Shown piece after piece: positions 54,147-63,619 of a stretch of 64,000 nt of DNA. How positions within the stretch are numbered: the stretch's first letter is position 1; the number at the start of each line of letters is the position of its first letter. The position numbers and the translations under genes were made by a program. The notes beneath the pieces are model-generated. The model was not told the origin of the DNA. It saw only the letters and a list, made by a program, of their open reading frames with translations, and searched no databases. Location of the stretch: contig NZ_JSVU01000004.1 of the NCBI RefSeq assembly GCF_000952855.1, forward strand, positions 186,001 through 250,000. Reading direction: 5' to 3'. This stretch comes from Aequorivita vladivostokensis (GTDB taxonomy: Bacteria; Bacteroidota; Bacteroidia; Flavobacteriales; Flavobacteriaceae).

Positions 54147-54162
54147 TGTTCCACGTGGAACA
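54147..54162. promoter_or_regulatory. parS site 1 (upstream of mnmG)
   Basis: TGTTCCACGTGGAACA is a perfect 16-bp palindrome and differs from the general ParB site TGTTTCACGTGAAACA at two symmetric positions. It ends 14 bases before the mnmG ATG. Confidence 0.85.
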
Positions 54163-54176
54163 ATTAAAATGATTTT

Positions 54177-56048
54177 ATGTTTCCAAAAGAGTATGATGTA
54201 ATTGTGGTCGGGGCGGGACATGCTGGTTCGGAAGCTGCGGCTGCAGCTGCTAATTTGGGCTCGAAAACCTTATTGGTGACAATGAATTTGCAAACAATAG
54301 CACAAATGAGCTGCAATCCTGCAATGGGTGGAATCGCCAAAGGCCAAATTGTGCGGGAAATCGACGCTATGGGCGGTTATAGTGGTATCGTTTCTGACAA
54401 GTCGGCCATTCAGTTCAAGATGCTCAACAAATCAAAGGGGCCGGCAATGTGGAGTCCAAGGGTCCAAAGCGATCGTATGCGTTTTGCCGAAACTTGGCGG
54501 CTGATGCTTGAACAAACCCCAAGCCTTGATTTTTATCAGGAAATGATTTCCGGAATTATAGTAGAGAATGGAAAAATTAGGGGTGTAAGAACTTCTCTTG
54601 GTCTGGAGATTAAAGGAAAAAGCGTTGTACTTACAAATGGCACTTTTTTAAATGGGTTGATCCATATTGGGGATAAACAATTTGGAGGAGGACGTGCTGG
54701 TGAAAAAGCCTCAACCGGAATTACAAAGGATTTAATTGATTTGGGTTTTGAAGCAGGAAGAATGAAAACAGGAACTCCGCCTAGAGTGGATGGACGTTCC
54801 TTGGATTTTTCTAAAATGATAGAACAGCCTGGTGATGATGTTCCCGAAAAGTTTTCTTTTTCTGATGAAACTGCACCTTTAAAGAACCAGCGCTCATGCC
54901 ATATGAGTTATACTAGTTTAGATGTACACGATATTTTACGCGAAGGTTTTGACAGATCGCCCATGTTCAACGGTGCAATCAAAAGTATTGGTCCACGATA
55001 TTGCCCCTCCATTGAAGATAAAATAAATCGATTTGCGGATAAGGACAGGCACCAACTTTTTGTAGAGCCAGAAGGATGGGACACGGTAGAATATTATATT
55101 AATGGATTTTCAACCTCCTTGCCGGAGGATGTCCAATTCAAGGCCTTGCGTCAAGTTGCCGGTTTTGAAAACGTGAAGTTTTTTCGCCCCGGTTATGCTA
55201 TTGAGTACGATTATTTTCCGCCAACGCAATTGAAACACACTTTGGAAACAAAATTAGTTTCAGGTTTGTATTTTGCCGGACAGATCAATGGCACCACGGG
55301 CTATGAAGAAGCGGCTTCCCAAGGTTTGATGGCAGGAATAAATGCACATTTAAAAGTTCACGAAAAGGAACCTTTTATACTTCAAAGGAATGAGGCTTAT
55401 ATAGGCGTGTTGATTGATGACCTTATTACCAAGGGGACGGAAGAACCCTACCGAATGTTTACTTCGCGTGCGGAATACAGAACTTTATTGCGACAAGATA
55501 ATGCCGATTTTAGGTTAACGCCAAAAGCATTTGAAATTGGATTGGCAAGCGAACAGCGTATGCGTAAAATGGAAAAGAAGAAAGAAAAGGCAAGTGCTTT
55601 TGTTCAATTTTTTAAAGAAACCAGTGCAGCGCCGGAAGAAATCAACCCTATATTTCACGCGCGGGAATCTGCTTTGGTAGATCAAAGTGACAAGATGTTC
55701 AAATTCTTTTCACGGCCTGAAGTAACGATGGAGGATATGAAGAAGATTCCTTCGGTAAAAAAGTATATTGAGGAAAACGGTTTGGACACTGAAATGATTG
55801 AACAAGCCGAAATCCAAGTTAAGTATTCAGGGTATATTGATAAGGAAAAGAACAATGCAGACAAATTAAATAGGCTGGAAGGTTTAAAAATCCCCGCTTC
55901 CTTTGATTATTCAAAATTAAAGTCGCTTTCCTTTGAGGCCCGTGAAAAACTCACAAAAATTAAACCCGCAACCGTTTCGCAGGCATCAAGAATAAGTGGT
56001 GTCTCGCCAAATGATGTTTCGGTTCTTTTGGTGTATATGGGGCGTTAG
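54177..56048 (+). CDS. mnmG: tRNA uridine-5-carboxymethylaminomethyl modification enzyme
   Basis: A 623-aa FAD protein that with MnmE modifies U34 of certain tRNAs. The FAD-binding start is DVIVVGAGHAGSEAAAAAAN, followed by MSCNPAMGGIAKGQIVREIDA and the NAD/FAD element DGRSLDFSKM. The C-terminal helical domain for tRNA binding and partner contact is complete. Flanked by two parS sites within 15 bases of both ends. mnmG (gidA) lies near the origin in many bacteria. Confidence 0.97.
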   Translation: MFPKEYDVIVVGAGHAGSEAAAAAANLGSKTLLVTMNLQTIAQMSCNPAMGGIAKGQIVREIDAMGGYSGIVSDKSAIQFKMLNKSKGPAMWSPRVQSDRMRFAETWRLMLEQTPSLDFYQEMISGIIVENGKIRGVRTSLGLEIKGKSVVLTNGTFLNGLIHIGDKQFGGGRAGEKASTGITKDLIDLGFEAGRMKTGTPPRVDGRSLDFSKMIEQPGDDVPEKFSFSDETAPLKNQRSCHMSYTSLDVHDILREGFDRSPMFNGAIKSIGPRYCPSIEDKINRFADKDRHQLFVEPEGWDTVEYYINGFSTSLPEDVQFKALRQVAGFENVKFFRPGYAIEYDYFPPTQLKHTLETKLVSGLYFAGQINGTTGYEEAASQGLMAGINAHLKVHEKEPFILQRNEAYIGVLIDDLITKGTEEPYRMFTSRAEYRTLLRQDNADFRLTPKAFEIGLASEQRMRKMEKKKEKASAFVQFFKETSAAPEEINPIFHARESALVDQSDKMFKFFSRPEVTMEDMKKIPSVKKYIEENGLDTEMIEQAEIQVKYSGYIDKEKNNADKLNRLEGLKIPASFDYSKLKSLSFEAREKLTKIKPATVSQASRISGVSPNDVSVLLVYMGR

Positions 56049-56054
56049 GGCCAT

Positions 56055-56070
56055 TGTTTCACGTGGAACA
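56055..56070. promoter_or_regulatory. parS site 2 (downstream of mnmG)
   Basis: TGTTTCACGTGGAACA differs from TGTTTCACGTGAAACA at one position. It starts 7 bases after the mnmG stop. Confidence 0.85.
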
Positions 56071-56128
56071 CTTTCCTTCTGATCCCTGAGCTTCATTAAA
56101 ATCTATTTAATAAATTAAACCTTTCTGC

Positions 56129-56974
56129 TTGCAAAATCACGAAAAGAAATATCTATCGGTTAAGGATTACTTGGTTTCCGGAGAATCGTTTGATTTGGTA
56201 CACGATACCGATTTGGATTTTCTGAAAACCTTTCCGCAGCCACAAGTTGAGGAACTTCCTAAATATTACGAAAGCCAGGAATACATTTCGCATACCGATG
56301 AAAAGCGCGGTTTGATTTCGAGCCTTTACCAATTGGTTAAAAAATGGTCCCTTCAAAAAAAGGCTAAATTGATTTTACAACAGCTTGGGGACGTTGGTTC
56401 GTTGTTGGATGTCGGTGCGGGTACCGGAGATTTTTTAAAAGTTGCAAAAGAAAAAGGTTGGCAGGTTCACGGAATGGAGCCAAACAAAAATGCCGCGAAA
56501 TTGGCTTTGGAAAAAGGCATTGACTTGAAAGCTTCCTTAAATGATTTTGAAGGCAAGCAATTTGACGTGGTTACACTTTGGCATGTTTTGGAACATATTC
56601 CAGATTTGGAAGAGACGATTTTAAAATTAGCAGCATTGGTGAAACCACAGGGGGCCTTAATTATAGCAGTTCCAAATTTCAAAAGTTTTGACGCAAGGTA
56701 TTACGGGAAATTTTGGGCGGCTTATGATGTTCCGAGGCACCTTTGGCATTTTTCAAAAGAATCCATGAAAAATCTTTTTGCGGAAAATTTTCATCTAAAA
56801 AAAATAGAACCTATGATTTTTGATTCGTTCTATGTAAGCCTTCTTTCCGAAAAGTATAAAACAGGTAGAAAATTTTCTTTGAAGGCTTTTTGGATTGGTT
56901 TATTATCAAATATAAAAGCAAAACGCTCAAAGGAGTATTCTTCGCATATCTATTGCTTTAAAAAATCCAATTAA
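56129..56974 (+). CDS. Class I SAM-dependent methyltransferase
   Basis: 281 aa. A TTG start (56129) is the only one that keeps the N-terminal region with LVHDTDLDFLKTFPQP. Motif I of the Rossmann-like fold is LLDVGAGTGDFLK, followed by GMEPN and the post-motif DVVTLWHVLEHIPD. This is a Methyltransf_23/11-type enzyme; the acceptor is unknown. There is no signal or membrane segment. It follows mnmG and parS site 2 without tight coupling. Confidence 0.87.
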   Translation: MQNHEKKYLSVKDYLVSGESFDLVHDTDLDFLKTFPQPQVEELPKYYESQEYISHTDEKRGLISSLYQLVKKWSLQKKAKLILQQLGDVGSLLDVGAGTGDFLKVAKEKGWQVHGMEPNKNAAKLALEKGIDLKASLNDFEGKQFDVVTLWHVLEHIPDLEETILKLAALVKPQGALIIAVPNFKSFDARYYGKFWAAYDVPRHLWHFSKESMKNLFAENFHLKKIEPMIFDSFYVSLLSEKYKTGRKFSLKAFWIGLLSNIKAKRSKEYSSHIYCFKKSN

Positions 56975-57117
56975 ACGATTTTGCACTCTTTTAAGGCGCA
57001 AAAGTAAGGAAATGGACTCTCATATAGGATTATCGAGAGTTCTTTTCTTAAAACAAAGGATAAGCAGCGGTTAATAATAAATGAAATTTATAATAATTAA
57101 ATTGATATAAGATTCAC

Positions 57118-58272
57118 TTATGCCAATTCGGGCTGATGGATCAGCCGGGTCAATTTAATGGAAAGATCGGTAAAAATTATTTTCGCATTTCCATTTCGCT
57201 CAATGTGGTACGACGCATCCTCCAAAGCCGAAATGATTCCGAAAATATTATTCTGATGTACAAAAGGTGCAAATTTCGGAAGTGAAAAAGTGGCGTCCTT
57301 CGCTTCAAAAAACAAAAGTGGTTCTGCACTGTAATTTTTCAAAAGCGCTTGGCGAAATACTTCAATACAATAATTGAAAAATTTCTTTTGCGTTTCCCGA
57401 CCCTGCGAAGCAAGTTCATCGCTCCAGTCCAGTAGATTATTTATGGCACCTTTGTTTCCTTTGGCCCTAAATGCGGTGCGTACCCAACTGATAAACCATT
57501 TCTCAAAAATTTCATCCTCTCCAGTTTCTTCCTGTAATTGTAGCGCTTTGTTATAATCGCCTCGTGCTCTACGGGCAAGCTGAGCTGCCAACTGTTCCTT
57601 TATTTTTAAATTCGTTGTGAGAGCTGCGGCAATATCTGTTTCGGATAACAACGGAAATGTTAACTTTTGGCAACGGGAACGAATGGTGGATATAATCTGC
57701 TCTTCCCGTTCCGTCAATAGCAGCAGTAAAGTTTTTTCCGAGGGTTCTTCCACGAGCTTTAGGATTTTGTTGGCGCATTCACTGTTCATATTATCCGCCA
57801 TCCAGATAATCATCACTTTATAACCTCCCTCAAAAGCTTTTAATGATAGTTTTTTTGAAATGTTTTCAGCCTCATATTTGCTGATATTGCCTTGTTTTTT
57901 CTCGAGTCCCAGACTCTGTAGCCATTCAAAAAGAGAGGCGTACGGGTTATTTAAAACAAAATTGCGCCAACCTTCAGCATAATTATCTGAAATAGCATTT
58001 TTTTTCGCGATATCACTGGTGTTTACAGGATACACAAAATGAAGATCCGGATGCATCAATTTTGAAACCTTGTTTCTGCAGGAAATATATTCTGCACTGC
58101 CCTTTTCGTATTGGCTACTGAGTACCTCTGACGCATATGCTATTGCCATTGGCAATAAACCGCTGCCATTAACGCCCGAAAACAGCTGTGCGTGCGGGAT
58201 TCGGCCGTTTTGAACAGTTTTTACAAGGTGAGATTTTATATGCTGGTGACCAATTACTTCTGAAAAATCCAT
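57118..58272 (-). CDS. holB: DNA polymerase III clamp-loader subunit delta'
   Basis: 384 aa. The ATG at 58272 (MDFSEVIGHQHIKSHL) is preferred to a TTG two codons earlier. It shows an AAA+ fold with the degenerate P-loop SGVNGSGLLPMA, lacking the GKT needed for ATP binding, as expected for delta'. VMIIWMADNMNSECANKILKLVEEP is the sensor/SRC-like region. It belongs to the clamp-loader complex that loads the beta sliding clamp. It is convergent with the methyltransferase gene and divergent from pgk. Confidence 0.88.
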   Translation of the reverse strand: MDFSEVIGHQHIKSHLVKTVQNGRIPHAQLFSGVNGSGLLPMAIAYASEVLSSQYEKGSAEYISCRNKVSKLMHPDLHFVYPVNTSDIAKKNAISDNYAEGWRNFVLNNPYASLFEWLQSLGLEKKQGNISKYEAENISKKLSLKAFEGGYKVMIIWMADNMNSECANKILKLVEEPSEKTLLLLLTEREEQIISTIRSRCQKLTFPLLSETDIAAALTTNLKIKEQLAAQLARRARGDYNKALQLQEETGEDEIFEKWFISWVRTAFRAKGNKGAINNLLDWSDELASQGRETQKKFFNYCIEVFRQALLKNYSAEPLLFFEAKDATFSLPKFAPFVHQNNIFGIISALEDASYHIERNGNAKIIFTDLSIKLTRLIHQPELA

Positions 58273-58396
58273 TCGCAAATCTAAGCAATTTTACAGTTCC
58301 TTGAAGCGCAAATTTTATATTCCATATTTACTTGTCAAACTTTTGAAAATTATATTTAAGGCCGAGATTCCGCCGTGCGGGGAACATCAAAAAAAC

Positions 58397-58404
58397 TATA
58401 TTTG
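58397..58404 (+). promoter_or_regulatory. -7 box TATATTTG for pgk
   Basis: Full TAnnTTTG match 18 bases before pgk, with an A-rich leader and AAGG before the ATG. Confidence 0.55.
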
Positions 58405-58422
58405 CAGATAAAATTTTGAAGG

Positions 58423-59610
58423 ATGAAAACAGTTAACGATATTAATTTTAAAAGCAAAAGGGCTTTGATTCGTGTGGATTTTAACGTGCCGCTCGATGAA
58501 AACTTTAACGTAACCGATGACACCCGAATGGTCGCCGGAAAACCTACTATCCTCAAAATTCTTGAGGATGGCGGTAGTTGTATACTAATGTCCCATCTGG
58601 GTAGGCCAAAAAATAGGGAATCGGAATTCTCCCTGCAACATATTGTCAAGCCACTGTCAAACATTCTTGGAGTACAGGTAAAATTTGTAGATGATTGTAT
58701 AGGGGAAAAGGTAGAAAACGCCGTAGCCGATTTAAAATCAGGCGAAATTTTATTACTGGAAAATCTGCGTTACCATGAAGAAGAAACCAAAGGAGACTCT
58801 GCGTATGCTGAAAAACTCTCAAAACTTGGAGATATATATGTAAATGACGCTTTTGGAACTGCACATCGTGCCCACGCTTCAACAGCGATTATTGCTGAAT
58901 TTTTCCCTGAAAACAAATGCTTCGGCCTTTTGCTTGCTTCGGAAATTGAAAACGTGAATAAAGTGCTGGAAACCAATGAAAAACCGGTTACCGCTATTAT
59001 TGGAGGCGCGAAGGTTTCCTCGAAAATCACGATTATAGAAAACATACTCGATAAAATTGACCACTTGATTATCGGTGGTGGAATGGCTTTTACATTTATA
59101 AAGGCCCAAGGCGGTAAAATAGGCAGTTCTCTAGTTGAAGATGATAAACAGGAACTTGCCTTAGAAATTTTGGAAGAAGCAAAGAAGAAGCAAGTTTCGG
59201 TACATTTGCCCGTTGATGCTGTAATTGCCGACAGTTTTTCCGAGACTGCCGATACAAAAATTTCAGCTATAGATGAAATTCCGGAAGGCTGGATGGGGCT
59301 GGATGTGGGGCCCATGACGAATAAAAATTTTGCAGAGGTACTTATCAATTCCAAAACTATTCTGTGGAATGGTCCTGTGGGCGTCTTTGAAATGGAGAAG
59401 TTTGCCGAAGGCACTAAAATCTTGGGCACTAATATAGCCAAGGCAACTAAAAATGGAGCTTTTTCACTCGTCGGGGGCGGTGATTCTGTGGCGGCAGTCC
59501 AAAAATTTAACCTCGCAGATAAGGTGAGTTACGTATCTACAGGAGGGGGCGCAATGCTGGAAATGCTTGAAGGAAAAACCTTGCCTGGTATCAAGGCGCT
59601 ATTGCAATAA
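58423..59610 (+). CDS. pgk: Phosphoglycerate kinase
   Basis: A 395-aa glycolytic enzyme that transfers phosphate from 1,3-bisphosphoglycerate to ADP. The N-terminal signature [19 protein letters not shown], the substrate Arg segment [18 protein letters not shown], the hinge region and the nucleotide site [17 protein letters not shown] and GGGDSVAAV are all present. Complete and typical. It has its own promoter. Confidence 0.97.
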   Translation: MKTVNDINFKSKRALIRVDFNVPLDENFNVTDDTRMVAGKPTILKILEDGGSCILMSHLGRPKNRESEFSLQHIVKPLSNILGVQVKFVDDCIGEKVENAVADLKSGEILLLENLRYHEEETKGDSAYAEKLSKLGDIYVNDAFGTAHRAHASTAIIAEFFPENKCFGLLLASEIENVNKVLETNEKPVTAIIGGAKVSSKITIIENILDKIDHLIIGGGMAFTFIKAQGGKIGSSLVEDDKQELALEILEEAKKKQVSVHLPVDAVIADSFSETADTKISAIDEIPEGWMGLDVGPMTNKNFAEVLINSKTILWNGPVGVFEMEKFAEGTKILGTNIAKATKNGAFSLVGGGDSVAAVQKFNLADKVSYVSTGGGAMLEMLEGKTLPGIKALLQ

Positions 59611-59796
59611 AAGTTAAATATCACGAAATAAGCATTTTGAGCGTGAAATTTGTGTAATTTCGCGAAATCATTATTTTTGATAAAATTTTTTATTTAAAAA
59701 GGCGTTACATTTTTTGAGGAATTCAAATAAATTAACCCTTGAAAAGGTATTAATCAAGCGAGTTTGTTATAATCCCCCAAACGCAATTAAAAGCTG

Positions 59797-61365
59797 ATGA
59801 AACTAAACAAAATCTTTCCCCTTGTGCTGTTGCTGGCCTGCAGTATAAGTTTTGCCCAACAGGGTAAAAAGAACAGCAAAAAGTTGAACACGAAAAAAGT
59901 TCAGGTAATCGATTCTATTAAAGTCTCAAAAATTGCTGAAGAATTGCCTTCCACAGTAGTGGCTACTTCCCTTAAAGACAGTACTATATTCGATTTAAAG
60001 GATATGGCGCTAGCCCGTAAAAAGGATAGTCTATGGCTAAAGGAGTTGTATAAATCAGATCTTTTTGAAGATATCTATAACAGTGTCGTGAACCAGGAGT
60101 ACGATATGGTGGATTATGACGAATTACCCACCGAGGTTCTGAAACAACGCTTAAAAGACCTAGATGCACGCACCCCATTTAAAGTAGAGTACAATCCTTC
60201 CCTGGAAAGTGTTATCAAGCATTATTTAAAGAATCGTCGCGGAAGTTTGGAGCGGCTTATGGGGCTAAGTGAATATTACTTTCCTATGTTTGAACAGGAG
60301 CTGGATCGACATAATTTACCTTTGGAATTAAAATATCTGGCTATTGTGGAATCTGCCTTGAATCCACGGGCACAATCAAGGGTTGGCGCAACGGGACTTT
60401 GGCAATTTATGTACCCAACCGGTAAAATGTTTGGACTTGATGTAAGCTCTTATGTTGATGAAAGATCTGACCCTATTATGGCCACTGAAGCCGCCTGCAA
60501 ATATTTAAAGAGCCTAAACGCAAGCTTCAACGATTGGGATTTGGCACTAGCCGCCTATAATTCCGGCCCAGGAAATGTTTCAAAGGCTATTCGCCGTTCA
60601 GGTGGAAAGACAAACTACTGGAATCTTCGCAACTATCTTCCACGTGAAACCGCTGGATATGTTCCCGCATTTTTGGCCACTATGTACATTTTTGAATATG
60701 CACAGGAGCACGGTTTTCAAAAACGTCCACCGAGAATCCCTTATATTGCAACCGATACCATTAGGGTGAAACAGCAAATTACGTTAGATCAAGTAGCTAA
60801 ACTTACCAATCTTGACAAAGAAGAATTGGAATTTTTGAATCCTTCCTATAAGTTGGGAATTATCCCTGTGGTAAAAGATGAAAATTACATGCTTCGTCTT
60901 CCATTGACTGCCGTAGGTACTTTCGTGACCAACGAAGATGCCATCTACGCCTTTGCACAGAATGAACAGGAAGATGCCGAAAAGCCAATGCCCGAACTCT
61001 ATGAGCAACCAGAAAAAATACGCTACCGTGTAAAAAGGGGTGATTATTTGGGTAGAATTGCTGAGAGATATGGAGTGGGCGTTAGCCAGATTAAAAGCTG
61101 GAATGGAATGCGCGGTAATACACTAAAGGCGGGACAGAATTTGATAATTTATCCTAAAAAGAGCGCTCAGGATATTGCCAGCAATGCACCGGCACAATCT
61201 CAGAGTGTCTCTTCGGAAAAAACATACACCGTGCGCAATGGAGACTCATTATGGAGCATTTCGCAAAAATTTCCCGGAGTTTCGGTTCAAAATATCAAAA
61301 AATGGAACGATATTAGTGGCAATAACATAAAGCCCGGAACTAAACTTAAAATATATAAAGGATAG
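59797..61365 (+). CDS. Membrane-bound lytic murein transglycosylase D-like protein with LysM domains
   Basis: 522 aa. The signal peptide/lipobox region is MKLNKIFPLVLLLACSISFAQ, in which the Cys could be a lipobox but SISFAQ points to ordinary cleavage. The transglycosylase domain (about 170-290) has the catalytic Glu185 in LAIVESALNPRAQS and GATGLWQFMYPTGK and NSGPGNVSKAI. Two LysM domains follow (about 408-452 and 478-521). It cleaves peptidoglycan glycan strands with 1,6-anhydro product formation. A degenerate parS (60636-60651) is inside the gene. Confidence 0.92.
   Translation: MKLNKIFPLVLLLACSISFAQQGKKNSKKLNTKKVQVIDSIKVSKIAEELPSTVVATSLKDSTIFDLKDMALARKKDSLWLKELYKSDLFEDIYNSVVNQEYDMVDYDELPTEVLKQRLKDLDARTPFKVEYNPSLESVIKHYLKNRRGSLERLMGLSEYYFPMFEQELDRHNLPLELKYLAIVESALNPRAQSRVGATGLWQFMYPTGKMFGLDVSSYVDERSDPIMATEAACKYLKSLNASFNDWDLALAAYNSGPGNVSKAIRRSGGKTNYWNLRNYLPRETAGYVPAFLATMYIFEYAQEHGFQKRPPRIPYIATDTIRVKQQITLDQVAKLTNLDKEELEFLNPSYKLGIIPVVKDENYMLRLPLTAVGTFVTNEDAIYAFAQNEQEDAEKPMPELYEQPEKIRYRVKRGDYLGRIAERYGVGVSQIKSWNGMRGNTLKAGQNLIIYPKKSAQDIASNAPAQSQSVSSEKTYTVRNGDSLWSISQKFPGVSVQNIKKWNDISGNNIKPGTKLKIYKG
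60636..60651. promoter_or_regulatory. Degenerate parS-like site inside the mltD-like gene
   Basis: TCTTCCACGTGAAACC matches TGTTTCACGTGAAACA at 13 of 16 positions, with the core CACGTGAAAC intact. It is coding sequence (LPRETAG), so it may be chance, but it lies within 5 kb of two clear parS sites. Confidence 0.4.
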
Positions 61366-61384
61366 TTCCTAAAACATCCTTTAC

Positions 61385-62362
61385 ATGAAAATAATTAATA
61401 TCGCATTGTTAGCGCTAATTGTTGCATTCTCTTCTTGCAACAGTGGCGGTAAAAAGGACAAATCACTAGTTCCCAACTCGGTTGGCAACATAAATGCCCT
61501 TCAGATTATCACGCCAAACGATCTTTGGAATGGCATTGTAGGTGAAGCTATCCGCAATAACTTTGCAGCTCCTACCGATGGTCTTCCCCAAGACGAACCG
61601 CTTTTTTCCATGAATCAAATGTCGCCTGAATCTTTTACGGGGTTTGCCCGTAGTAACAGGCTTTTTTTATATGTGGTTTTGAGTGATGAAGACAAAGTAT
61701 CCATCACGACAGATGAATATGCAAAACCTCAGGCGGGAGCTATCATAAAAGCAACTTCCGAAGAGAAATTAGTAGAACTGATCAATAAAAATGCCCCCCA
61801 GATAATAGAAAAGTTCCAGGCTTCCGAAATAAAGGAAAGACAGCGCAGAACCGCTATTTCGTTAATGAAGACCGATTCGCTTAAAAAAGCTATGGGCGTA
61901 ACTATGCAAATTCCAAGCGCTTATAGAATTGCAAAGGCAACCGACAGTTTTTTCTGGATGCGGAAAGATTTAAAGGATGGAACAACAAACATTTTGGTAT
62001 ATCAAGTCCCTCTTTCAATGATTGATAACGACAGCACTGCCGTGGGCGACATCATTAAAATCCGTGATTCAGTAGGCAGCAAGCTGCTACCCGTGGAGGA
62101 CGATGGCCAATTTGTTACCGAAGATGCCTATGCTCCGTACCTTTTCACTACAAAAATAGACGGAAAATTTGCGTATGAAACCAAAGGCACTTGGGAAGTA
62201 AAGGACGATTGGATGGGTGGACCCTTTGTAAATTATGCCGTACGTGATGAAAAAAATAACCGTTATTTAATACTTGAAGGCTTCACTTACGCCCCCGCAG
62301 TTTCTAAAAGAGATCTTCAGTTTGAGCTAGAATCAATATTGAAGTCGGCCAAAATTGAGTAA
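61385..62362 (+). CDS. DUF4837 family lipoprotein
   Basis: 325 aa. MKIINIALLALIVAFSSCN is a lipoprotein signal with Cys near residue 18. The mature part begins LVPNSVGNINALQIITPNDLWNG, the family's signature, and includes LFSMNQMSPESFTGFARSNR and MGGPFVNYAV. The protein is restricted to Bacteroidota and its role is not known. It lies 19 bp after the transglycosylase gene, suggesting a joint envelope function, and is followed by a strong terminator. Confidence 0.85.
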   Translation: MKIINIALLALIVAFSSCNSGGKKDKSLVPNSVGNINALQIITPNDLWNGIVGEAIRNNFAAPTDGLPQDEPLFSMNQMSPESFTGFARSNRLFLYVVLSDEDKVSITTDEYAKPQAGAIIKATSEEKLVELINKNAPQIIEKFQASEIKERQRRTAISLMKTDSLKKAMGVTMQIPSAYRIAKATDSFFWMRKDLKDGTTNILVYQVPLSMIDNDSTAVGDIIKIRDSVGSKLLPVEDDGQFVTEDAYAPYLFTTKIDGKFAYETKGTWEVKDDWMGGPFVNYAVRDEKNNRYLILEGFTYAPAVSKRDLQFELESILKSAKIE

Positions 62363-62380
62363 ATTTCGAATAAAGCAATA

Positions 62381-62419
62381 AAAAAGAGCCTTTCAGTTTT
62401 AAACTGAAAGGCTCTTTTT
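62381..62419. terminator. Strong bidirectional terminator
   Basis: A perfect 19-bp stem AAAAAGAGCCTTTCAGTTT and its complement around a single T, with T-runs on both strands, lies between the DUF4837 gene and convergent tatA. Confidence 0.9.
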
Positions 62420-62438
62420 TTATGGGTGTAAAAAAATA

Positions 62439-62630
62439 TTATTTGTTATCGTCTATCTTCTTGTCTGCGGGTTCTTCTTTGGAAGCATCCTTAAATTCCT
62501 TAAGTCCGCTACCCAGACCGCGCATAAGTTCTGGAATCTTCTTTCCCCCGAAAAGTAATAACACGATCACAACAATCAATACAATCTGCCAAGGACCAAT
62601 AACACCTAAAGGAATAAACAATGCACTCAT
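62439..62630 (-). CDS. tatA: Sec-independent (Tat) translocase subunit TatA
   Basis: A 63-aa protein with a short N-terminal membrane helix (about 12-28, [20 protein letters not shown]), the hinge [13 protein letters not shown] and an amphipathic helix. The single conserved FGGKK motif is typical of TatA/E. It polymerises to form the channel for folded proteins with twin-arginine signals. TatC is not in the window. A -7 box and a TTG at a spacing of 18 precede it. Confidence 0.95.
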   Translation of the reverse strand: MSALFIPLGVIGPWQIVLIVVIVLLLFGGKKIPELMRGLGSGLKEFKDASKEEPADKKIDDNK

Positions 62631-62651
62631 GATTTTAAAAATTTAATTACG

Positions 62652-62680
62652 CAAAGGTAACAAGAAATGTTTAGATACAA
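62652..62680 (-). promoter_or_regulatory. Promoter of tatA (TTG N18 TACCTTTG)
   Basis: On the minus strand TTG (62678-62680) and TACCTTTG (62652-62659) are separated by 18 bases, near the Bacteroidota -33/-7 spacing. It lies 21 bases before tatA and is the best -33/-7 pair in the window. Confidence 0.6.
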
Positions 62681-62722
62681 CGTTTTGACACTAACTTTAG
62701 CGTGTAGGGCTTCAGTTTATTT

Positions 62723-62730
62723 TATATTTG
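62723..62730 (+). promoter_or_regulatory. -7 box TATATTTG for the M23 peptidase
   Basis: Full TAnnTTTG match 19 bases before the ATG at 62750. Confidence 0.55.
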
Positions 62731-62749
62731 TAAAAAGCAATTGCAGTTT

Positions 62750-63613
62750 ATGACCCAAAAAGAAAAAAGAGCCAAAAAGTTCAGAAGGAAGCTTTTGCAC
62801 AAATATCGCTTGGTAATCCTGAACGAGGAAACCTTTGAGGAGCGCTTTTCCTTTAAACTGAATAGACTGAACGTATTCGTTTTCAGCACGCTTTTCGCAT
62901 TGTTTCTTATTTTGGCAACCACGGTAATCATTGCTTTTACGCCCCTTCGTGAATATATTCCGGGCTATTCTTCCACCGCGCTTAAAAAACGCGCTACGCA
63001 ATTGGCTTACAAAACAGACTCGCTCCAGCAGATTCTCGATGTAAATGAGCAATACCTCGCGTCTATCAAAAAAGTGCTCACAGGCGACGTAAAAACGGTT
63101 AATTTCAACAAGGATTCCCTCATTGAAGTGGCAAAAACGGATCCTTCGGTTTTAATACGAACTTCCCGCAAAGATTCACTCCTGCGCGAGACCGTTGCAA
63201 AGGAAGACAAGTATAACCCCCTTACTGCCCGTCAAGTGCCACAATATACACTTTTTGCACCTGTAAAGGGAACTATTACCGAAGGCTATGATTCAAAGGC
63301 CAAACACTATGCGGTAGATGTGGTAACCGCAAAAGATTCACCCGTTAAGGCCGTTGCGGATGGTACTGTCATTTTCGCCGAATGGACGGTCGCTACGGGA
63401 TATGTAATTATTTTGAAGCACGACAATAATCTCATTTCGGTATATAAACACAACGCAATGCTTACCAAGGAACAGGGCGAAATTGTGAAAGCCGGCGAAG
63501 TAATTGGTACCGTTGGCAATACGGGCGAGCTCACCACGGGCCCGCATTTACATTTTGAACTTTGGCGCGATGGCTTTCCAATAAACCCAACAAGTTTCAT
63601 CGATTTTGATTGA
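62750..63613 (+). CDS. M23 family metallopeptidase
   Basis: 287 aa from the ATG at 62750 (MTQKEKRAKKFRRKLLHKY). The basic cytoplasmic start is followed by one membrane helix (about 45-65) and a periplasmic coiled-coil-like linker (about 75-110). The LytM domain (about 170-285) has HYAVDVV with the first zinc His/Asp region and GPHLHFELW with the HxH motif. It is probably a peptidoglycan endopeptidase. The GH3 gene follows 6 bp after its stop. Confidence 0.92.
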   Translation: MTQKEKRAKKFRRKLLHKYRLVILNEETFEERFSFKLNRLNVFVFSTLFALFLILATTVIIAFTPLREYIPGYSSTALKKRATQLAYKTDSLQQILDVNEQYLASIKKVLTGDVKTVNFNKDSLIEVAKTDPSVLIRTSRKDSLLRETVAKEDKYNPLTARQVPQYTLFAPVKGTITEGYDSKAKHYAVDVVTAKDSPVKAVADGTVIFAEWTVATGYVIILKHDNNLISVYKHNAMLTKEQGEIVKAGEVIGTVGNTGELTTGPHLHFELWRDGFPINPTSFIDFD

Positions 63614-63619
63614 TAGCCT

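Noticed and set aside
59611-59796. Spacer after pgk as an RNA gene
   Set aside because: No stable long pairing or known RNA motif was seen; only an AT-rich stretch with a weak TAATTTCG element.
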